Source of the DNA: Tetragonia tetragonoides
Lineage: Eukaryota > Streptophyta > Magnoliopsida > Caryophyllales > Aizoaceae
Length of the DNA stretch: 64,000 nucleotides
Direction: 5' to 3'
NCBI GenBank assembly: GCA_038025085.1
Contig: CM076144.1
Location: forward strand, 2,542,001-2,606,000
The translations under genes and the position numbers were made by a program. Shown piece after piece: positions 62,260 through 64,000 of the stretch (the stretch's first letter is position 1; each line of letters starts with the position of its first letter). The notes under the pieces are model-generated. The model ran no database searches, was not told where the DNA came from, and saw only the letters and a program-made list of their open reading frames with translations.

Positions 62260-63101
62260 GGGCTTTTTTTGCTCAAGCACTCTATTTAATTTCACATTCA
62301 AGTACCCTGTTCTGAGTTTTGATTGTTGAATTTTGTCCTTGAGAAAATGTATCCGATTCCGGTGTATTTGTTTGTCTCCCTCTTATAAGATCTTTGTACT
62401 ATGTCCAGTCCTGTACGCTTATAGCTAAAGGATTATGATTTATGAATGAATAAGAGTTTGATTGCTGGTTTGCCACCTGATACTCTCGTTTTGAGAATCA
62501 ATTACCACATCTCAATGCATAAAGTGCCATCTAGAGTGTAGACATCCTATATATCAAATATAGGTTGGTTAGGCCGGATTTGGATCGGATAATTTCAAGG
62601 TCAATTTAACATCCCTAAATTTGATCACACCCTCGATTCGAGTTCGAGTGCTAGGAGCGATTCCCATGCCCAACGCCTGGAATCGAATTTCATTGCAGAC
62701 ATTCGACTCCCTTACAAAGGCTTTTTCCTTTTTCTTTTACATGGGAGGGGGGGGGGTAAGGGGTTTAAGCCTTTAAAAGGCCATGTAGAAACCAAGCATG
62801 CATACTAATACTATACATCAGAAGCATATTTCCAACCAGAATGAACGTGTAAAGAATCAAAATTTTGTGCTCCAAACAATCAACAGTTGATTTCTAGACA
62901 AAAAAAAGTATCATCTCCTTTGGAAGAACATCTATTTGGGTAAGCAACATCATCTTTTAGACTAAAAGTCAGTTATTTATCTGACAGCTCCTCGATTCTG
63001 ATTTCTGATGCGATTAGCTCTGACTTTCAGATTAGTTGCAAGTGATTCTCAAACAGGAGGTTAAGGTAGACAAATCTGTGCTCCGTCTATGATTCTCCTC
63101 C
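62260..63101. other. defensin 3' region and intergenic sequence
   Basis: Probable 3' untranslated region to about 62460, then intergenic sequence with a short 'aggttggttaggccggatttggatcggata' resembling the GGGTCGGGT elements (near 62562), and a G run near 62746. No gene was recognised. Confidence 0.5.
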
Positions 63102-63814
63102 TCAATTTGGATTCTCGATAGGGGGAGCATCAGCCATGAACTCGTCAACTGAAAAACAATTCCAACCATTCGTCAATAATAATGAAAACAAAAGAAAATA
63201 GCCAAGTCAATTCAAGAGAATCAACATATATTCCTGGTTTACTTATTCAGCCAATACCAAACAAACTCTGCCATAAACGATGGCAGAACCAAGACTCAAA
63301 ACATTTTGCAAATTGAGTTGAATATGTCAAACATTGTCCTTTTACATTCCAAGCATTACTCTCTGGCTCATTTAATGATCAGTATTGAGGAAAGTGTAGG
63401 GAGCAGGGACAAATGGAAAGGATTATGGAATATATACTAACATTAACATGTTTGAAGTGCCCCACGTATCTTTTCCATCCCTCTCCTAGATGATGTTTTC
63501 ATTTCTCAATTTCTCTTCTTTCATGTTGTTTCTTCTTCTTCTTTGGGGGGGGGGGGGGGAGTGATCCGGTTTGAGGCAAAAAAGCTTGTACAGTGGCCTA
63601 TTTATCATCTAGCTAGGTAAATGAGATAAGTAGCCAAATCTTTTTAACCATGAATTTATATTAATAACTCCAGAGTAAGAACTGGTTTCTAGCAAAGCAG
63701 AAAACACACAGCAGTTTCAGTTACCTATTTCGCATGGGTCAGGAGAGTTGAGCAAGGTATCTATATCAGATAGTGAAAAGGGGGAACTTGGATTATCTCC
63801 GAGTGCTCCAAAAT
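63102..63814 (-). CDS. C-terminal end of an unidentified multi-exon gene (partial)
   Basis: Two terminal coding exons on the minus strand, 63725-63814 and 63102-63148. The acceptors are tttcacag and tttttcag, the donor is GTAACT, and the phases agree (2+87+1, then 2+45). They encode about 45 residues: GALGDNPSSPFSLSDIDTLL, then NSPDPCEI, VDEFMADAPPIENPN and a TGA stop. The acidic, Asp/Pro-rich tail is reminiscent of activation domains of transcriptional regulators, but I cannot name the family. The gene continues beyond the right edge. I found no further exon in 63815-64000. Confidence 0.6.
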
Positions 63815-64000
63815 CTGTGAATCAGAAAATGAAAAGATAAATAACTAGCATATGAGAAAAGCATTACAGCTATGTGAGCCTATATCCACTTTCTTCAGCC
63901 TCTGCATTAAGCCATGAAAATATGGATGTCACTTGCCAGTACTAATATTATTATTTTTAGCATCTCACTTATTTTGTTTGGAAGAGAAGGGTGTGAGGCA

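Overview
The window is nuclear DNA of a flowering plant, most likely a dicot. The genes have many GT-AG introns in an AT-rich background, and the families are plant-specific: clade A PP2C, plant CNGC channel, spermine synthase, F-box and defensin. MITE-type DNA elements are dense and non-LTR retroposons are present. The species cannot be fixed from sequence alone; I saw nothing bacterial, viral or organellar.

Layout. 1-3,100: a 1-kb foldback element, then the promoter of a clade A protein phosphatase 2C (3,140-5,926, +). 5,927-15,850: a gene desert with at least six identifiable small insertions (Stowaway-like, Mutator-like and hAT-like MITEs, a retroposon tail, and a minimal poly(A) insertion). 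16,677-21,194 (+): spermine synthase in nine coding exons. 22,529-28,896 (-): a group I-type cyclic nucleotide-gated channel in seven coding exons, convergent with spermine synthase. 29,000-33,800: the divergent interval between the channel and the next gene, holding a degenerate tandem array with a period of about 307 bp. 33,812-44,001 (+): an eight-exon PP2C resembling Arabidopsis PP2C76, with a decapeptide-repeat tail and MITE/SINE-filled introns. 45,984-48,858: a 5'-truncated LINE bounded by a 15-bp target duplication. 48,969-49,694: a repeat-filled hAT-like MITE. 49,898-51,088 (-): an intact F-box gene. 51,730-53,000: a decayed BURP/polygalacturonase beta-subunit-like pseudogene. 53,604-54,857 (-): a broken F-box paralogue, followed by duplicated copies of its 5' end, one carrying a retroposon. 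55,690-57,390: nested MITEs. 57,470-59,640: three tandem units of about 727 bp, each with a conserved 67-68 codon ORF of unknown function. 61,714-62,259 (+): a two-exon plant defensin. 63,102-63,814 (-): the last two coding exons of a gene that runs off the right edge.

The genes do not form one pathway. Clade A PP2C (ABA signalling), spermine synthase, CNGC and defensin are all linked to stress physiology, but this looks like ordinary gene neighbourhood, not a cluster. I found no convincing novel multi-gene system. The most unusual structures are the foldback element whose internal block is in direct rather than inverted orientation, the three-unit ORF array, the nested hAT element with a perfect target duplication, and a retroposon with its empty site preserved in a neighbouring duplicate.
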